Under the pieces are notes generated by a model. That model saw only the letters and a list, made by a program, of their open reading frames with translations. It did no database searches and had not been told where the DNA came from. The position numbers and the translations under genes are program-made. Below, in pieces: positions 25,637 to 34,532 of a DNA stretch of 64,000 bases. Position 1 is the stretch's first letter; the number at the start of each line of letters is the position of its first letter. The DNA comes from Streptomyces sp. NBC_01317 (GTDB taxonomy: Bacteria; Actinomycetota; Actinomycetes; Streptomycetales; Streptomycetaceae): positions 5,565,001-5,629,000 of the forward strand of contig NZ_CP108393.1 of NCBI RefSeq assembly GCF_035961655.1, in the 5' to 3' direction.

Positions 25637-26977
25637 TCACCGGTACTCCGAAAGCCTGCGGCCTATGCCCAGGATCGCGGCCACCGCGCCGAGCAGGGCC
25701 AGGACCCCGGCCCCGACGGCCAGTCCCGTCAGCGCGCTCCTGCCGTCCGTGGCGGAGGCGTCGAACTCCACCTGTTCGTGCGCGATCGCCTTCTCCAGGG
25801 CCGCGTCCACCTGGTCGAAGCACTCACCGGTGGATCCCTCGGTGCCGATCACCCGCTCCAGCGCGAGCTCGTAGTCACCGGCCTTGTCCGTGGCGCTGGC
25901 CGACCTGTGGCGCTTCTGCCACTCGTCGGCGGAGGCGATGGCGGCGGCCACCGGCGCGACGCCCGAGCCGTCGTCGGCCAGGCCCTTCGCCCGGTCGAGC
26001 GCGGTGGTGAGCCTCGCCATGCCCGACGTGTAGTCCGTCTCGTACTTGTCGTCGCCGTCCGCCGTGAGAACCGCGCCCCGTGCCACCAGCGTGAGGTTCT
26101 CGTTCGCCCGGGCCTTGAGCGAGTTGATCCGCGCGTCGTTCAGGACCGCGAGCGACTCCTGCCCGTGCACCTGGGCGTTGTTCAACTCGGTCCGCGCGAC
26201 CGTGTGTCCCACGGCCAGCCAGAGCAGGATGGCGGTGGACGCGGCGGTCGCCGCGAGCAGGCCGTGGTTAACCAGCCGGTTCGTACGACGGTAGTTGCGC
26301 CGCTGCGCCCAGAACAGCACGGCGAAGGCGAGCACGCCCAGCGCGAGGGAGACGAACGGCCACACCCGCGCGTCGTTGTTGTCCCGGTCGAGCCTGGCCG
26401 TCTCCTCCGCGTACAGCTTCTCGGCGGCCGGCAGCAGGTCGCTCGTCATCTGCTGGTTCGCGTACCGCAGATAGGCGCCGCCCAGCGGCAGCCCCTGACG
26501 GTTGTTCGCCCGGGCGCGCTCTATCAGACCCGTGTACCGGGGGAGGGCCTCGTTGAGTGTCGCTATCTGCCGGGCCGCGTCGCCGCCGCCCGAACCGCCC
26601 GTGTTGGCGGCGGCCTTGACCAGCAGCCGGGACGCCGTCTCTATGTCCTTCTGATACCGCGCCAGATCCTCGGGCCGCTCCTGCGCGCCCGCCAGGAAGC
26701 CCGTCGCCGCGGCCGTGTCCGCGTCGGCCAGCGAGCGGTATATGTTCGCCGCGTCCGCGCTCAGCGGCTGACTGCGGGTCACCACGTCGTCGGCGGCGGC
26801 GAAGCGGTCGGAGACCTCCCAGGCCGTCACCGCGCCGAAGGCCACGACCAGCAGGGCCAGCGCGGCCCCGATGATCCGCAGCCGCCCGGGCTCCGTCGTC
26901 GCGGAAGCGCGCAGGCGCTCCACGGTCTCGGCCCACGCGCCGTGCGCTGCGGGCGACGGAGACGCTGGGTATGTCAC
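25637..26977 (-). CDS. glnX: GlnX-like membrane sensor
   Basis: A 446-residue membrane protein. It has four hydrophobic segments at roughly 33-55, 205-228, 237-262 and 410-435, enclosing two extracytoplasmic helical regions of about 150 residues, as in mycobacterial GlnX. It has no HAMP, kinase or HTH domain, so it must signal through other proteins. The GTG at 26977 has GGGGGAGG just upstream; a longer reading frame lacks a comparable site. It is the first gene of the glnX-glnH-orf-pknG-PP2C-VWA-FHA series and only 11 bases before glnH. By analogy it would relay GlnH ligand state to PknG. Confidence 0.82.
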   Translation of the reverse strand: MTYPASPSPAAHGAWAETVERLRASATTEPGRLRIIGAALALLVVAFGAVTAWEVSDRFAAADDVVTRSQPLSADAANIYRSLADADTAAATGFLAGAQERPEDLARYQKDIETASRLLVKAAANTGGSGGGDAARQIATLNEALPRYTGLIERARANNRQGLPLGGAYLRYANQQMTSDLLPAAEKLYAEETARLDRDNNDARVWPFVSLALGVLAFAVLFWAQRRNYRRTNRLVNHGLLAATAASTAILLWLAVGHTVARTELNNAQVHGQESLAVLNDARINSLKARANENLTLVARGAVLTADGDDKYETDYTSGMARLTTALDRAKGLADDGSGVAPVAAAIASADEWQKRHRSASATDKAGDYELALERVIGTEGSTGECFDQVDAALEKAIAHEQVEFDASATDGRSALTGLAVGAGVLALLGAVAAILGIGRRLSEYR

Positions 26978-27366
26978 GTGACCTCCCCCTGGGTCGATCG
27001 GCCGGCGGTGGCTCACCCCCTCGCGAGCCCGGGAACCCCTCCCGACCAGCAGTATGGCCGCAGGGACGGACATTGGCAGCAGCCTTGACGCGATCTTGTA
27101 CGGATCGCGCCGGGCCGGTGTGCGCCCGCGTCTGTCCGGCTTCCCACCATGAATACGCCGCGCATGCTTGATCGGTTCCCGTTCCGGGGCGTTCGTGGGT
27201 GTTCGTGGCGATCATCCGCCATGTCCCCGGAGGGCGCGGCGAGGGACCCGTACCAAGTGCGACAGCCCCGTACGACGACAGGACCCGTACAACGACCGCT
27301 CCCTACAACGACGCTGCCGCCGCCGGGAGAACCCCGGCGGCGGCAGCGCCTACCCGAGACAACACG
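26978..27366. other. Intergenic region: glnX upstream and csn terminator
   Basis: No gene is supported. It contains the upstream region of glnX, where I find no clear -35/-10 pair, and the strong hairpin that closes the csn operon. GTCACGTGAC overlaps the glnX start codon and is palindromic. Confidence 0.5.
27312..27348 (-). terminator. Strong csn-operon terminator
   Basis: CGCTGCCGCCGCCGGG (27312-27327) and CCCGGCGGCGGCAGCG (27333-27348) form a perfect 16-bp stem with loop AGAAC. It starts 19 bases past the csnK stop on the minus strand. Confidence 0.85.
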
Positions 27367-28383
27367 TCACACGAAGTGCTCACCCAGCCGCACATGCGCC
27401 TCCGCGCTCGCCCCCACCCGGTCAAGACCCAGCAGCGCGGCCCCCAGCACCGGCGGCGCCGTGACCACCTCCACGTACGCCTTCGGCGCCTTCGCCGCCA
27501 GCCGCTCCGCGATCCCGTCGTCCAGCTGCGGATGACGCGCCGCCAGCACACTGCCGCCGAGGAGCACCGGCGCCTCCTCGCCCAGCAGGTCCAGCTTGCC
27601 GAGCGCGACCGTGGACAGCGCCACGACCTCCTCCGCCAGCCGGTCCACCAGCGACCGGGCGACCGGGTCGCCCGCCGCGCTCGTCGCGAACAGCACCGGC
27701 GCCAGCTCGTGCCGCCGCGCGTAGGGGATGTGCCCCCGGTGCAGCGCCTCGATCAGGTCGTACATCGTCGCCAGGCCGAAGTGCCCCGGCAGGGTCCGTA
27801 CCAGCTCCGTCGGCTCGCCCCGGCCGTCCTCGGCCCGGGCGCCGTAGTACATCGCCTCTTCCGCGAGCCCCGAACCGCCGCCCCAGTCACCGGAGATGCG
27901 CCCGAGCGCGGGGAACCGCGCCGTCCGCCCGTCCGGCAGCATGCCGACGCAGTTGATGCCCGCGCCGCACACGACGGCCACACCCCGCGGCTCCGCGCCG
28001 CTCGGCAGGCCGGCCCGCAGTATCGCGAAGGTGTCGTTGCGCACGTCGGTCGTACGCCCCCACCCCCGCGCCTGCACCGCCTCCGCCAGCTCCCGCTCCT
28101 CGACGGGCAGGTCGGCGTTGGCCAGACACGCCGACACATGGTCGGCGAAGTCCAGCCCCGGCAGCCCCGCCGCCGACGCGGCCTCGGCGATCGCCACCGC
28201 CAGGATGTCGATCGCCGCCTCGATCCCGACGACCGGCGGCTGGAAGCCGCCCCCGCGGGCCGTGCCCAGCACCGAACCGTCGGCGCCGATCACGGCCACA
28301 TCGGTCTTGCTGTTCCCGGCGTCGACGGCGAGGACGCTGCCGCGCCCCGCCGCCGGGCCGGCCGTGCCCGTCCCCGTGCTCAT
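27367..28383 (-). CDS. csnK: BadF/BadG-type amino-sugar kinase, CsnK
   Basis: A 338-residue ASKHA-fold kinase. The phosphate-1 motif is VLAVDAGNSKTDVAVI (17-32), and later motifs are VVCGAGINCVG and ISGDWGGGSGLAEEAM, which fit N-acetylglucosamine/glucosamine kinases of the BadF family. It overlaps csnH by 4 bases (ATGA) and ends the operon, followed by a terminator. The likely role is phosphorylating glucosamine or N-acetylglucosamine released intracellularly from chitosan oligosaccharides. The csn name rests on the complete csnR-E-F-G-H-K order; glucosamine specificity is inferred. Confidence 0.82.
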   Translation of the reverse strand: MSTGTGTAGPAAGRGSVLAVDAGNSKTDVAVIGADGSVLGTARGGGFQPPVVGIEAAIDILAVAIAEAASAAGLPGLDFADHVSACLANADLPVEERELAEAVQARGWGRTTDVRNDTFAILRAGLPSGAEPRGVAVVCGAGINCVGMLPDGRTARFPALGRISGDWGGGSGLAEEAMYYGARAEDGRGEPTELVRTLPGHFGLATMYDLIEALHRGHIPYARRHELAPVLFATSAAGDPVARSLVDRLAEEVVALSTVALGKLDLLGEEAPVLLGGSVLAARHPQLDDGIAERLAAKAPKAYVEVVTAPPVLGAALLGLDRVGASAEAHVRLGEHFV

Positions 28384-29645
28384 GCCCACGCGAGGTGCTC
28401 CCGGTTGTGCGCGATCAGCTGGTCGGTGAGCGCCTCGGCGTACTCGTACTGCCCGATCAGCGGATGCGACAGCAGCGCCTTGAAGACGCGCTCGCGCCCG
28501 CCGTGCAGCGCCGCCTGGAGGGCGAGATCCTCGTACGCCGTGACGTTCGCGATCAGCCCCGAGTACAGCGGGTCCAGCTTCGGCACCGCGAGCGGCACCG
28601 CGCCGGACGTGCCGACCTCCGCCTGGACCTCGATGACCGCGTTGTCGGGCAGGAACGGCAGCGTGCCGTTGTTGTACGTGTTCACCACCTGCACCGGACT
28701 GCCGCCGCCCCGCAGCAGCGACGCCGCCAGGTCCACCGCGGCCTCCGAGTAGAAGGCGCCCCCGCGCTTGGCGAGCAGCGCGGGCTTCTCGTCCAGGGAC
28801 GGGTCGCCGTACATCTCCAGCAGCTGCTTCTCCATCGCCGCCACCTCGGAGGCGCGCGACGGCTTCGTCCGCAACTCCCGTACGACGGCGTCGTGCTGGT
28901 AGTAGTACCGCAGGTAGTACGAGGGGACGACGCCGAGCCGCTCGACGATCTCGCGCGGCATGTGCAGGTCCTCCGCCACCGCCGTCGCGTGCTCGGACAG
29001 CAGCTTGGGCAGCAGGTTCTCGCCCTCGGGGCCGCCCAGGCGCACCCCCAGCTCCCACGTCAGGTGGTTGAGCCCCACGTGGTCCAGGTACACCTCGGAC
29101 GGCGCGACCTCCAGCAGCGCGGCGAACTTGCGCTGGAAGCCGATCGCCACGTTGCACAGCCCGACGGCCTTGTGCCCGGCCTCCAGCAGCGCGCGCGTCA
29201 CGATCCCCACCGGGTTGGTGAAGTCGATGATCCACGCGTCGGGGTTGGTACGGCGCACCCGCTCGGCGATGTCGAGCACCACCGGCACCGTGCGCAGCGC
29301 CTTGGCGAGCCCCCCGGCGCCCGTCGTCTCCTGTCCGACGCAGCCGCACTCCAGCGGCCACGTCTCGTCCTGGTTCCGCGCGGCCTGTCCGCCGACCCGC
29401 AGCTGGAGCAGGACGGCGTCGGCGCCCTCGACCCCCGCGTCCAGGTCGGACGTGGTGGTGACGCGCCCGGGGTGGCCGAGCTTGGCGAAGATGCGCCGGG
29501 CCAGGCCCCCGACCAGTCCGAGCCGGTCGGCCGACGGGTCGATCAGTACGAGTTCCTCGATCGGCAGGGTGTCCCTCAGCCGTGCGAATCCGTCGATGAG
29601 TTCGGGTGTGTAGGTCGATCCTCCGCCTACCACTGCGAGCTTCAT
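28380..29645 (-). CDS. csnH: Family 4 glycoside hydrolase, CsnH
   Basis: A 421-residue GH4 enzyme. It opens with the NAD-binding GGGSTYTPELIDGF, and has the metal-binding Cys in VGLCNVAIGFQ and His in YLDHVGLNHLTW. GH4 enzymes hydrolyse by NAD+/Mn2+-dependent oxidation-elimination and often prefer phosphorylated sugars. Placed between the permeases and the kinase gene, it is expected to split imported glucosamine-containing disaccharides in the cytosol. ATG 29645 lies 5 bases after the csnG stop. Confidence 0.85.
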   Translation of the reverse strand: MKLAVVGGGSTYTPELIDGFARLRDTLPIEELVLIDPSADRLGLVGGLARRIFAKLGHPGRVTTTSDLDAGVEGADAVLLQLRVGGQAARNQDETWPLECGCVGQETTGAGGLAKALRTVPVVLDIAERVRRTNPDAWIIDFTNPVGIVTRALLEAGHKAVGLCNVAIGFQRKFAALLEVAPSEVYLDHVGLNHLTWELGVRLGGPEGENLLPKLLSEHATAVAEDLHMPREIVERLGVVPSYYLRYYYQHDAVVRELRTKPSRASEVAAMEKQLLEMYGDPSLDEKPALLAKRGGAFYSEAAVDLAASLLRGGGSPVQVVNTYNNGTLPFLPDNAVIEVQAEVGTSGAVPLAVPKLDPLYSGLIANVTAYEDLALQAALHGGRERVFKALLSHPLIGQYEYAEALTDQLIAHNREHLAWA

Positions 29646-29650
29646 GGTTC

Positions 29651-30553
29651 TCAGCCCTTTACTCCGGTGAGCGTGACGCCTTCGACGAAGGCCTTTTGTG
29701 CGAAGAAGAACACGATGATGACCGGGGCCATCACCAGCAGAGTCGCCGCCATGGTCAGGTTCCAGTTGACCGAGTGCGCGCTCTTGAAGGATTCCAGTCC
29801 GTAACTCAGTGTCCAGGCCCCCGGGTTCTGCGCGGCGTAGATCTGCGGCCCGAAGTAGTCGTTCCAGCAGTAGAAGAACTGGAACAGGGCGACGGCCGCG
29901 ATGCCGGGCTTGGCCATCGGTACGACGATCTTCAGCAGCGTGCGCAGTTCGCCGCAGCCGTCGACCTTCGCCGACTCGATGTACTCCTGCGGGATGGTGA
30001 GCAGGAACTGCCGCAGCAGGAAGATCGAGTACGCGTCGCCGAACGCCATCGGGATGATGAGCGGCCACAGCGAGCCCGACAGGTGGAACTGCTGCGCCCA
30101 CACCAGGTACATCGGGATGATGATGACCTGCGGCGGCAGCATCATCGTGGAGATGACGAGGATCATGGCCGTACGGCGGCCCCGGAAGCGGAACTTCGCG
30201 AGGGCGTACGCGACCGGGACCGACGAACAGACCGTGAAGACGGTGCCCAGCACCGCGTACACCAGCGAGTTGCGCCACCAGGTCAGGAAGCCCGGCGTGT
30301 GGAACACCGTCGAGTAGTTCGACCAGTGCCACGAGGTCGGCCACAGGTCGCCGCTCAGCGCCTGCCCGTCGCTCATCACCGAGGTGAGGAAGACGAACAC
30401 GAACGGCAGGATGAAGAAGAGCGCCAGCGCGAGCGCCACGGAGTGGACCGCTATCCAGTTCAGGATCCGCTTGCGGCGGTGCCGGGCGGCGTCGGGCCCG
30501 CGGTCGCGGGTCCGCTCGGCGGCGGGTGGCGCGGTCAGGGTCGTGGTGGTCAT
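29651..30553 (-). CDS. csnG: ABC sugar permease, MalG type, CsnG
   Basis: A 300-residue inner-membrane permease with six hydrophobic segments and the EAA loop YIESAKVDGCGELRTLLKIV (near 195-215) that contacts the ATPase. It belongs to the MalG-like CUT1 permeases and pairs with the preceding csnF, whose stop is one base before this ATG. No ATPase gene is in the operon, typical of Streptomyces CUT1 systems that share MsiK. Substrate (chitosan oligosaccharides) is inferred from the operon. Confidence 0.88.
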   Translation of the reverse strand: MTTTTLTAPPAAERTRDRGPDAARHRRKRILNWIAVHSVALALALFFILPFVFVFLTSVMSDGQALSGDLWPTSWHWSNYSTVFHTPGFLTWWRNSLVYAVLGTVFTVCSSVPVAYALAKFRFRGRRTAMILVISTMMLPPQVIIIPMYLVWAQQFHLSGSLWPLIIPMAFGDAYSIFLLRQFLLTIPQEYIESAKVDGCGELRTLLKIVVPMAKPGIAAVALFQFFYCWNDYFGPQIYAAQNPGAWTLSYGLESFKSAHSVNWNLTMAATLLVMAPVIIVFFFAQKAFVEGVTLTGVKG

Positions 30554-30554
30554 C

Positions 30555-31553
30555 TCAGTCCTCCGCCGGGATGAGGCCGACGCTCTTGCGCATCAGCAGC
30601 AGGGTGACGGCCATGGCGATGGCGAAGAGCACGAGCGAGAGCACACATGCCGCGCCGGTGTTGAAGTTCTGGAAGCCCAGCGAGTAGACGAGCTGCGGGA
30701 CGGTCAGGGTCGAGTGGTCGGGATAGCCGGGCTGGATCACCGTGCCGGGCCCGATGGAGACACCCGACGCGAGCTTTCCGGCGACCAGGGCCTGCGTGTA
30801 GTACTGCATCGTCTGTACGACCCCGGTGACCACGGCGAACAGTACGATCGGGGTGATCGCCGGCCAGGTGACGTAACGGAACTTCGACCAGGCCCCCGCG
30901 CCGTCGAGATCGGCGGCCTCGTACTGCTCCTTGGGCACGTCCAGCAGCGAGGCCATGAAGATGACCATCAGATCGCCGATGCCCCACACGGAGAGCAGCA
31001 CCAGCGACGGCTTCGACCAGCTGGGGTCGTTGAACCAGTTCGGGCCGTGCAGGCCGATCCAGCCCAGCATCTCGTTGACCGGGCCCGTGGACGGGTTCAG
31101 CAGGAAGACGAAGGCCACGGTCGCGGCGACCGGCGGTGCCAGGTACGGGATGTAGAAGGCCGTACGGAACAGGCCGACGCCCGTCTTGATCTTCGTGACC
31201 AGCAGGCCGATGCCCAGGCCGAAGGCCACCCGCAGCGCGACCATCACGACAACCAGCCACATCGTGTTCCACAGCGCGGGACCGAAGAGCGGCATCTGCT
31301 GGAACACGTACTTCCAGTTCCGCAGCCCCACGAAGTCGGGGGCCTTGATCTGGTTGTAGTGCATGAACGAGAAGTAGACGGTGGCGATCAGCGGATAGGC
31401 GAAGAAGACCGAGAAACCGATCAGCCACGGGGACAGGAAGCCCAGGACGCGCATCCGGTCGCGGTTCTGCTTGCGGCGCAGCGGGGTGTTGCGCGGTGCC
31501 CCGGCCGCCCCGGACCTGGCGGCTTTCGCCGAGGTGGTGAGTGACAGTGCCAT
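30555..31553 (-). CDS. csnF: ABC sugar permease, MalF type, CsnF
   Basis: A 332-residue permease with six hydrophobic segments and EAA loop YEAADLDGAGAWSKFRYVTW. A basic N-terminal stretch (LRRKQNRDRMR) precedes the first membrane helix. GAGGAG lies 7 bases before the ATG and the gap from csnE is 11 bases, so it is co-transcribed with the binding protein. It forms the heterodimeric channel with csnG. Confidence 0.88.
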   Translation of the reverse strand: MALSLTTSAKAARSGAAGAPRNTPLRRKQNRDRMRVLGFLSPWLIGFSVFFAYPLIATVYFSFMHYNQIKAPDFVGLRNWKYVFQQMPLFGPALWNTMWLVVVMVALRVAFGLGIGLLVTKIKTGVGLFRTAFYIPYLAPPVAATVAFVFLLNPSTGPVNEMLGWIGLHGPNWFNDPSWSKPSLVLLSVWGIGDLMVIFMASLLDVPKEQYEAADLDGAGAWSKFRYVTWPAITPIVLFAVVTGVVQTMQYYTQALVAGKLASGVSIGPGTVIQPGYPDHSTLTVPQLVYSLGFQNFNTGAACVLSLVLFAIAMAVTLLLMRKSVGLIPAED

Positions 31554-31564
31554 GACCCGGCTCC

Positions 31565-32911
31565 TCAGTTCTCCGACTGGACGTTGTCGGCGTCGATCTG
31601 GTCGTCGAGTTCCTTCAGAGCGCCGTGCAGGTCCTTGAGCGGTGTCCTGCCCGATTCGACGGACTGCGAGAAGTCACCGAACGAGTTGATGTACTGGCCG
31701 CCGTTGTTGGACGGCGGGACCGCCTGGCTGTACGGGTTCTGGGCGATCTTGAGGAATTCCTGGAACGCCGGGTCCTGGTCCAGCTTCGGGGACTTGAGGG
31801 CCTCGTTCGTGGACGGCACGTTGTGGATCGCGTTGGCGAAGCTGACCACCGAGTCGGTGTCGACCGTCAGGAACTTCACCAGCTCCCACGCGGCGTTCTG
31901 GTGCATGCTGCTGTGCGCGATCCCGGCGACCGTGCCGGTCAGGTAGCCGCGCCCGTACGTGTCCGCCTGGTCGTCCGGTACGGGCAGCGGCGCCACGCCC
32001 CAGTCGAACTTCGCCTTCTCGTCGTCCAGCATCAGCCCGCGCCACTCACCGTCCAGGTGCATGGCGAGCTTGCCGTTCAGGAAGGCGTTGCCGTTCGAGT
32101 ACTCGTCGCCGAAGGTCTGGCGCAGCCGCTCCATGGCCGCGTACCCGCCCTGCGCGTCCGCGATGGACTTCATCGTCGTGAAGAAGTCCTCGGTCTTCGG
32201 CTCGTCGGCGAGCTGCGCCTTGCCGTTGCCGTCGAAGTACTTCGGGCCCCACTGCGCGAACATCCGGTCCGGCGCGTTCTGGTAGAGCTGGTAGTTCGGC
32301 ATGAAGCCGGCGCGCTTGACCGAGCCGTCCTTGTTCTTCTCGGTCAGCTTGACCGCGTCGGCCTTCAGCTCGGACATCGTCCGGGGCGGCGAGGCGATCC
32401 CGGCGGCCTTGAACGCGTCCTTGTTGTAGTACATGCCGAACGCGTCCGCGAGCAGCGGCACCGCGCACTGGACGCCCTGGTACTGCGTGTAGTCCAGCAG
32501 CGTCTTCGGGAAGACCTCCGCCTTGTCGATCCCGCTCTTCTTGAAGAAGGGGTCGAGGTCCACCCACATGTCGGACGAGCAGTACTGGCCGACGTTGTTG
32601 GTGGTGAACGAGGTCACCACGTCGGGAGCCTTGCTGCCGCCGGCGCGCAGCGCCTGGTTGATCGTCTCGTCGCCGACGTTGCCGGTGGAGACGACCTTGA
32701 TGTTCGGGTGGAGCTTCTCGAAGCGGGCGATGTTCGCGTTGATCGCCTTCACCTCGCCGGGCGCCGACCAGCCGTGCCAGAACTTCAGCGTGACCGGCTT
32801 GGTCGGGTCGTCGGTGTCGCTCCCGGTGCTCGGATTCGCGCAGCCGGACAACAGCAGCGCCGATGCGGCGAGCGCCGCGGACACGCAGGTGCGTATACGC
32901 CATCGCGCCAT
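31565..32911 (-). CDS. csnE: Extracellular sugar-binding lipoprotein, CsnE
   Basis: A 448-residue family 1 solute-binding protein with a lipoprotein signal ending in lipobox LLSGC (Cys-24). The mature part has the CUT1 pattern, with LKFWHGWSAPGEVKAINANI after the anchor and QAYFDGNGKA-like loops. It captures oligosaccharides for CsnF/CsnG. It begins 181 bases after csnR; this gap shows no second operator palindrome, so transcription probably reads through from the csnR promoter. Confidence 0.88.
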   Translation of the reverse strand: MARWRIRTCVSAALAASALLLSGCANPSTGSDTDDPTKPVTLKFWHGWSAPGEVKAINANIARFEKLHPNIKVVSTGNVGDETINQALRAGGSKAPDVVTSFTTNNVGQYCSSDMWVDLDPFFKKSGIDKAEVFPKTLLDYTQYQGVQCAVPLLADAFGMYYNKDAFKAAGIASPPRTMSELKADAVKLTEKNKDGSVKRAGFMPNYQLYQNAPDRMFAQWGPKYFDGNGKAQLADEPKTEDFFTTMKSIADAQGGYAAMERLRQTFGDEYSNGNAFLNGKLAMHLDGEWRGLMLDDEKAKFDWGVAPLPVPDDQADTYGRGYLTGTVAGIAHSSMHQNAAWELVKFLTVDTDSVVSFANAIHNVPSTNEALKSPKLDQDPAFQEFLKIAQNPYSQAVPPSNNGGQYINSFGDFSQSVESGRTPLKDLHGALKELDDQIDADNVQSEN

Positions 32912-33092
32912 GGCGGACTTCCTTTACGGGGGAGGGGTACGGGAAAACGGCGGCGGGTGGGTTCTGAGGGGACGCGGGGGCGTCGCGGGGAAGGCGGGGG
33001 ATGCACACCGGTGCGGGTACGGGTGCGGGACAGGAGCGGTATGGGACAAGGGGGTACGGGCGCGCGAGGCGCCGGTCCGCGGCGGCGCGGTG

Positions 33093-34262
33093 TCAGGTGG
33101 TGTCGAAGACGGTGTCGCGCGCCTGGGTCAGGGCCGACCGCAGCGCCCCGGTCAGGATCGGGTCGCCGTCGAGGTCGCTGATCCGCAGCAGGGGTCTGGG
33201 CAGGATGAGCCCGGTCAGCTCGGTCTCGACCCGCTCCCGCAGCGCCTCCCCGCCGGCCTCCGCGACCGCGCCGGAGAGCACGACCAGCTCGGGGTCGACC
33301 ACCGCGACCACGGCCGCCAGGCCGGTGGCCAGCATGGCCGCCACCTGGTCCCGTACGCCCTCGTCGGCGAGGGCCTCGGCCAGCGGCACCCCGCCGGCGA
33401 GTTTCCGTACGGCGGGGGTGGAGACCTGGCTCTGGAATCCGCCGCCGGCGTCGTCCCCGGCCCAGTCGCGGACCCCGCCCCGGGCGAGCGGCGCGCCGGG
33501 CAGCGGCATGTAGCCGATCTCCCCGGCGCCGCCGGTGGCGCCCCTGAGCAGGGTGCCGCCCAGCACGATCGCGGCGCCGACCCCTTCGTCGAGGTAGGCG
33601 AGCACGAAGTCGTCGTGGTCCTGGGCCGCGCCCTCGTACTGTTCGGCGATCGCCGCGAGGTTCACGTCGTTCTCGATGAAGACCGGGGTGCCCAGCACTT
33701 CCGCGAGATCGGCCCGGAGCGTACGGGAGTGCCATCCCGGCAGGTGCGGCGCGTACCGCAGCTGGCCGGTGTGCGGGTCGATGGCGCCGGGGGTGCCGAT
33801 CACCGTGCAGCGCAGGTCGTCGTGGCCGAGCCCGGCCGCGCGCAGCGCGCCGTCCACGGCCTCGGCGACCAGCTGGGCGGTGCGGTGGCCCACGTCCTTG
33901 GTGGCGGGTTCCGCCTCGACCCGGCAGCTGCCCACGACGGCGCCGGTGATGTCGGCGACCACCGCGTCGATGCCGGTGGGTCCCGCGGAGAGCGCCGCCA
34001 CGTGGCCGGCGCGCGGGTCGATCTCGTACAGCACGGCGTTGGGTCCCGGCCGGCCGCTCTGGCTGCCGGTCGTACGGACCAGGCCCGCGCTCTCCAGCCG
34101 GGTCAGCAGCTGGGACGCGGTGGGCTTGGAGAGGCCGGTCAGCTCACCGATCCTGGTGCGCGTGAGCGGTCCGTGGGCTATGAGCAGGTCCAGCGCGGCC
34201 CGGTCGTTCATGGCCCGCAGGACGCTGGGTGTCCCCGGTGACGGAGTGGATGATCCTGACAC
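33093..34262 (-). CDS. csnR: ROK-family repressor, CsnR
   Basis: A 389-residue ROK regulator. It has an N-terminal winged helix (LTRTRIGELTGLSKPTASQLLTRL spans the HTH, about 32-56) and a C-terminal ROK sugar-kinase fold (about 85-389). The ROK zinc-binding Cys cluster and GHxxx motif are not evident (LGEIGYMPL-like text instead), as in some ROK regulators. It is the first gene of the operon. Its promoter carries a perfect TAGGAAA-G-TTTCCTA palindrome and an overlapping half-site, the type of operator I recall for CsnR of S. lividans. Autorepression relieved by amino-sugar ligand is inferred. GTG start with AGGTG about 9 bases upstream. Confidence 0.85.
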   Translation of the reverse strand: MSGSSTPSPGTPSVLRAMNDRAALDLLIAHGPLTRTRIGELTGLSKPTASQLLTRLESAGLVRTTGSQSGRPGPNAVLYEIDPRAGHVAALSAGPTGIDAVVADITGAVVGSCRVEAEPATKDVGHRTAQLVAEAVDGALRAAGLGHDDLRCTVIGTPGAIDPHTGQLRYAPHLPGWHSRTLRADLAEVLGTPVFIENDVNLAAIAEQYEGAAQDHDDFVLAYLDEGVGAAIVLGGTLLRGATGGAGEIGYMPLPGAPLARGGVRDWAGDDAGGGFQSQVSTPAVRKLAGGVPLAEALADEGVRDQVAAMLATGLAAVVAVVDPELVVLSGAVAEAGGEALRERVETELTGLILPRPLLRISDLDGDPILTGALRSALTQARDTVFDTT

Positions 34263-34320
34263 TGACCGGACACCTGCCTTGTCTCTGCTCGTTCTCCTCG
34301 TGGCACGTCAGTGACACTGT

Positions 34321-34378
34321 TAGGAAAGTTTCCTATTGGGATGCGAGGAAAGTAGGCCCGGCGTCAGGAATCAGTCAA
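34321..34378 (-). promoter_or_regulatory. csnR promoter with CsnR operator
   Basis: On the minus strand, -35 TTGACT (34373-34378) and -10 TACTTT (34349-34354) are 18 bases apart. An AGGAAA half-site (34346-34351, forward reading) overlaps the -10. The perfect 15-bp palindrome TAGGAAAGTTTCCTA (34321-34335) lies just downstream near the start of transcription. Repressor binding there would block initiation of the whole csn operon. Confidence 0.75.
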
Positions 34379-34473
34379 TACCCCCCGGCACAAAGCACCC
34401 CCGAGGCAACCAAAGCGTTACCTGCGGGGGTGCGGGAGAAGACGGGCGGTCGGTGCTTGTTACACAGGACGTC

Positions 34474-34504
34474 ACCGGTACGGAGACCTCACCGGTACGG
34501 AGAC
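34474..34504. repeat. 14-bp direct repeat ACCGGTACGGAGAC
   Basis: Two perfect copies (34474-34487 and 34491-34504) separated by CTC lie between the csnR promoter and the end of the MscS gene. Each contains the palindrome ACCGGT. Confidence 0.7.
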
Positions 34505-34532
34505 GTCCCCGCGAGCCCGTCGTCGCGCACGG

